Below the pieces are notes generated by a model. The model did not search any database. It was not told the origin of the DNA and worked only from the letters and a program-made list of their open reading frames with translations. DNA of 8,280 bases from assembly GCA_946885815.1 (NCBI GenBank), contig CAMPHE010000066.1, positions 1 through 8,280 on the forward strand. Reading direction: 5' to 3'. This stretch comes from an uncultured Arenimonas sp. (GTDB taxonomy: Bacteria > Pseudomonadota > Gammaproteobacteria > Xanthomonadales > Xanthomonadaceae). Of this stretch, positions 7,041 through 8,280 are shown one piece after another (positions within the stretch are counted from its first letter, which is position 1; each line of letters opens with the position of its first letter). Both the position numbers and the translations under genes were made by a program.

Positions 7041-8147
7041 ATGCCCCGATTCCACCCCCGCGCCGTGCCGGCCGCCGCCCTGCTGCTCGCCGCGGCGATG
7101 CCGATCGGCGCGCAGGAGGCGCAAGCCCCCGCGATCCCCGCCGACGACCCGGCGCTGCTCGATGCCGAGCTGATGCCGCGCGCCGACCGCTCGATGCTGC
7201 TCGACGTCGTGCGGACGAATTCCGGGTACGTCGCGGTCGGCGAACGTGGCCACATCCTGCTGTCGGACGACGCGCGGACATGGACGCAGGCGGAGGTGCC
7301 GACGCGCTCGACGCTCACCGCCGTCGCCAGCGTCGACGGCGTGCTGTGGGCGGCAGGCCATGACGGCGTGATCGTCCATTCCACCGACGGCGGCCAGACG
7401 TGGACGCGGCGCCGCGCCGCGCCATGGAGCTACGACATCGTCGACCCCAGCGAAGGCGTGCCGGTGCTCGACCTGCTTTTCACCGACGCCACGCACGGTT
7501 TCGCGATCGGTGCCTACAACCTGATGCTCGTCACCGACGATGGCGGCGTCACGTGGACGCCGCGCACCGTGTTCGACGCGGCGCCGGAACCGGAGGCCGA
7601 AGCGGCGCCTGCGCCGGCCACCGACGGCGACGACTGGACGTTCGACGAAGCCGACCTGATGCTCGACGCGGAAACCGACCCGCATCTGAACGCGATGGCC
7701 CGCACCGGTTCCGGCGCGCTCGTGATCGCCGGCGAACGCGGCACGTTCCTGCGCTCGCGCGACGGCGGCGAAACCTGGGAGAGCCGCCGCCTGCCGTACG
7801 AGGGCTCGATGTTCGGCGTGCTCGCGTGGGAGGACGACCACATCCTGGTCTACGGCCTGCGCGGCAACGTCTACGAATCGACCGACCTCGGCGACCGCTG
7901 GACGAAGGTCGAAACCGGCGTCAGCACCAGCCTGATGGGCGGCCATGCGCTGCCCGGCGGCGGCGCGGTGCTGGTCGGCGCGAACGGTGCGCTGCTGTCG
8001 CGTCCCGACGCCGACTCGCCGTTCACGGCGATCGCGTTCGAGACCGGCACCGGCGAAACGCCGATGCTCGCCGGCGTGGTGCCCGCCGGCGACGACGCCT
8101 TCCTCGTGATCGGCGACAAGGGCGCCGACTTCCATCGACCGAAGTGA
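7041..8147 (+). CDS. Ycf48-like exported Asp-box (BNR) beta-propeller protein
   Basis: This 368-residue protein has a signal peptide (core VPAAALLLAAAMPIGA, likely cleavage after Ala24). After it come repeated blades with Asp-box motifs of the form S-x-D-x-G-x-T-W: SDDARTW (75-81), STDGGQTW (114-121), TDDGGVTW (165-172), SRDGGETW (239-246), STDLGDRW (280-287), and a degenerate copy near 320. Each follows a G-x-x-G turn such as GERG or GHDG, and a last GDKG (358-361) probably closes a six- or seven-bladed propeller. An acidic Ala/Pro/Glu-rich insertion at about 178-217 interrupts the blade pattern. Ycf48 proteins assist photosystem II assembly in cyanobacteria, but homologues beside RND permeases in heterotrophs are common, as I recall, and cannot have that role. 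Here a periplasmic assembly or partner protein for the RND permease is inferred. AGGAG (7030-7034) lies six nt before the ATG. The stop is 10 nt upstream of the next start. Confidence 0.9.
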   Translation: MPRFHPRAVPAAALLLAAAMPIGAQEAQAPAIPADDPALLDAELMPRADRSMLLDVVRTNSGYVAVGERGHILLSDDARTWTQAEVPTRSTLTAVASVDGVLWAAGHDGVIVHSTDGGQTWTRRRAAPWSYDIVDPSEGVPVLDLLFTDATHGFAIGAYNLMLVTDDGGVTWTPRTVFDAAPEPEAEAAPAPATDGDDWTFDEADLMLDAETDPHLNAMARTGSGALVIAGERGTFLRSRDGGETWESRRLPYEGSMFGVLAWEDDHILVYGLRGNVYESTDLGDRWTKVETGVSTSLMGGHALPGGGAVLVGANGALLSRPDADSPFTAIAFETGTGETPMLAGVVPAGDDAFLVIGDKGADFHRPK

Positions 8148-8157
8148 CGGAGCAACG

Positions 8158-8280
8158 ATGAGCCTGCCCAACGCCCAGCCCGGCCCGTTCGCCCGCTTCG
8201 CCGAGACACTCGTCTTCGGCAACCGACCCCTCGTCCTCGTGGTGTTCGCCGCGATCACCGTGGCGATGCTGTATTTCGCC
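8158..8280 (+). CDS. RND/MMPL-superfamily permease, N-terminus only (partial)
   Basis: Only the first 41 codons are present, and the frame is still open at the window end. The short cytoplasmic N-terminus ending in FAETLVFGNRPLVLVVF leads into the first membrane helix (PLVLVVFAAITVAMLYFA). This matches the start of COG1033-type RND exporters (MMPL or hopanoid-transporter-like), which usually open with LERLIFGHR-like residues. GGAG (8149-8152) lies five nt before the ATG, and the gap from the Ycf48-like stop is 10 nt, so the two are co-translated. The assignment rests on this short segment plus the Ycf48-like neighbour. The rest of the protein, including the periplasmic porter domains, is outside the window. 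Confidence 0.7.
   Translation, partial: MSLPNAQPGPFARFAETLVFGNRPLVLVVFAAITVAMLYFA

Noticed and set aside
5542..7281. A 579-codon minus-strand frame opposite DUF1329
   Set aside because: It has no recognisable family and a biased composition, and it spans the intergenic hairpin. It is a shadow of the DUF1329 gene.
6999..8258. A 419-codon minus-strand frame opposite the Ycf48-like gene
   Set aside because: It is Arg/His/Gly/Ala-rich without motifs and covers both the propeller gene and the RND start. The plus-strand Asp-box repeats are decisive.

Overview
This window is GC-rich throughout, with strongly G/C-ending codons, and is packed with protein genes. Gene types and style (NhaA, SLC13 permease, paired DUF1302/DUF1329 proteins, COG1033-type RND exporter) suggest a high-GC gammaproteobacterium, perhaps of the Xanthomonadales/Lysobacterales or Nevskiales. 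That placement is inference from gene content; there is no rRNA or other phylogenetic marker. I see no tRNA, rRNA, CRISPR array, insertion sequence or phage gene.

Layout. (1) Positions 1-1149, minus strand: most of an SLC13/DASS-type sodium-coupled anion permease, cut off by the window start. A perfect 21-bp inverted repeat lies exactly at the window edge inside this gene. (2) Positions 1150-1216: short divergent promoter region with a perfect TATAAT. (3) Positions 1217-3330, plus strand: nhaA (Na+/H+ antiporter), translationally coupled through a GTGA overlap to an atypical NAD-dependent epimerase/dehydratase-like protein. (4) Positions 3331-3530: the only AT-rich stretch in the window, with a good sigma-70-type promoter, an 8-bp inverted repeat straddling its -10 box, and a leader of about 130 nt. 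(5) Positions 3531-8280, plus strand: an apparent operon of DUF1302 outer-membrane barrel, DUF1329 periplasmic protein, a Ycf48-like Asp-box beta-propeller, and the first 41 residues of an RND/MMPL-superfamily permease. A strong hairpin lies between the second and third genes.

How they may work together. The first two transport genes are ordinary inner-membrane ion and anion carriers. The last four genes are the most interesting part. They encode an outer-membrane barrel, a soluble periplasmic protein of LolA/LolB-like type, an exported propeller and an inner-membrane RND pump, so together they could span the envelope. I infer a trans-envelope route for a hydrophobic or lipid-like substrate, under control of the repeat-flanked promoter at about 3369-3410. 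The substrate cannot be read from the sequence.
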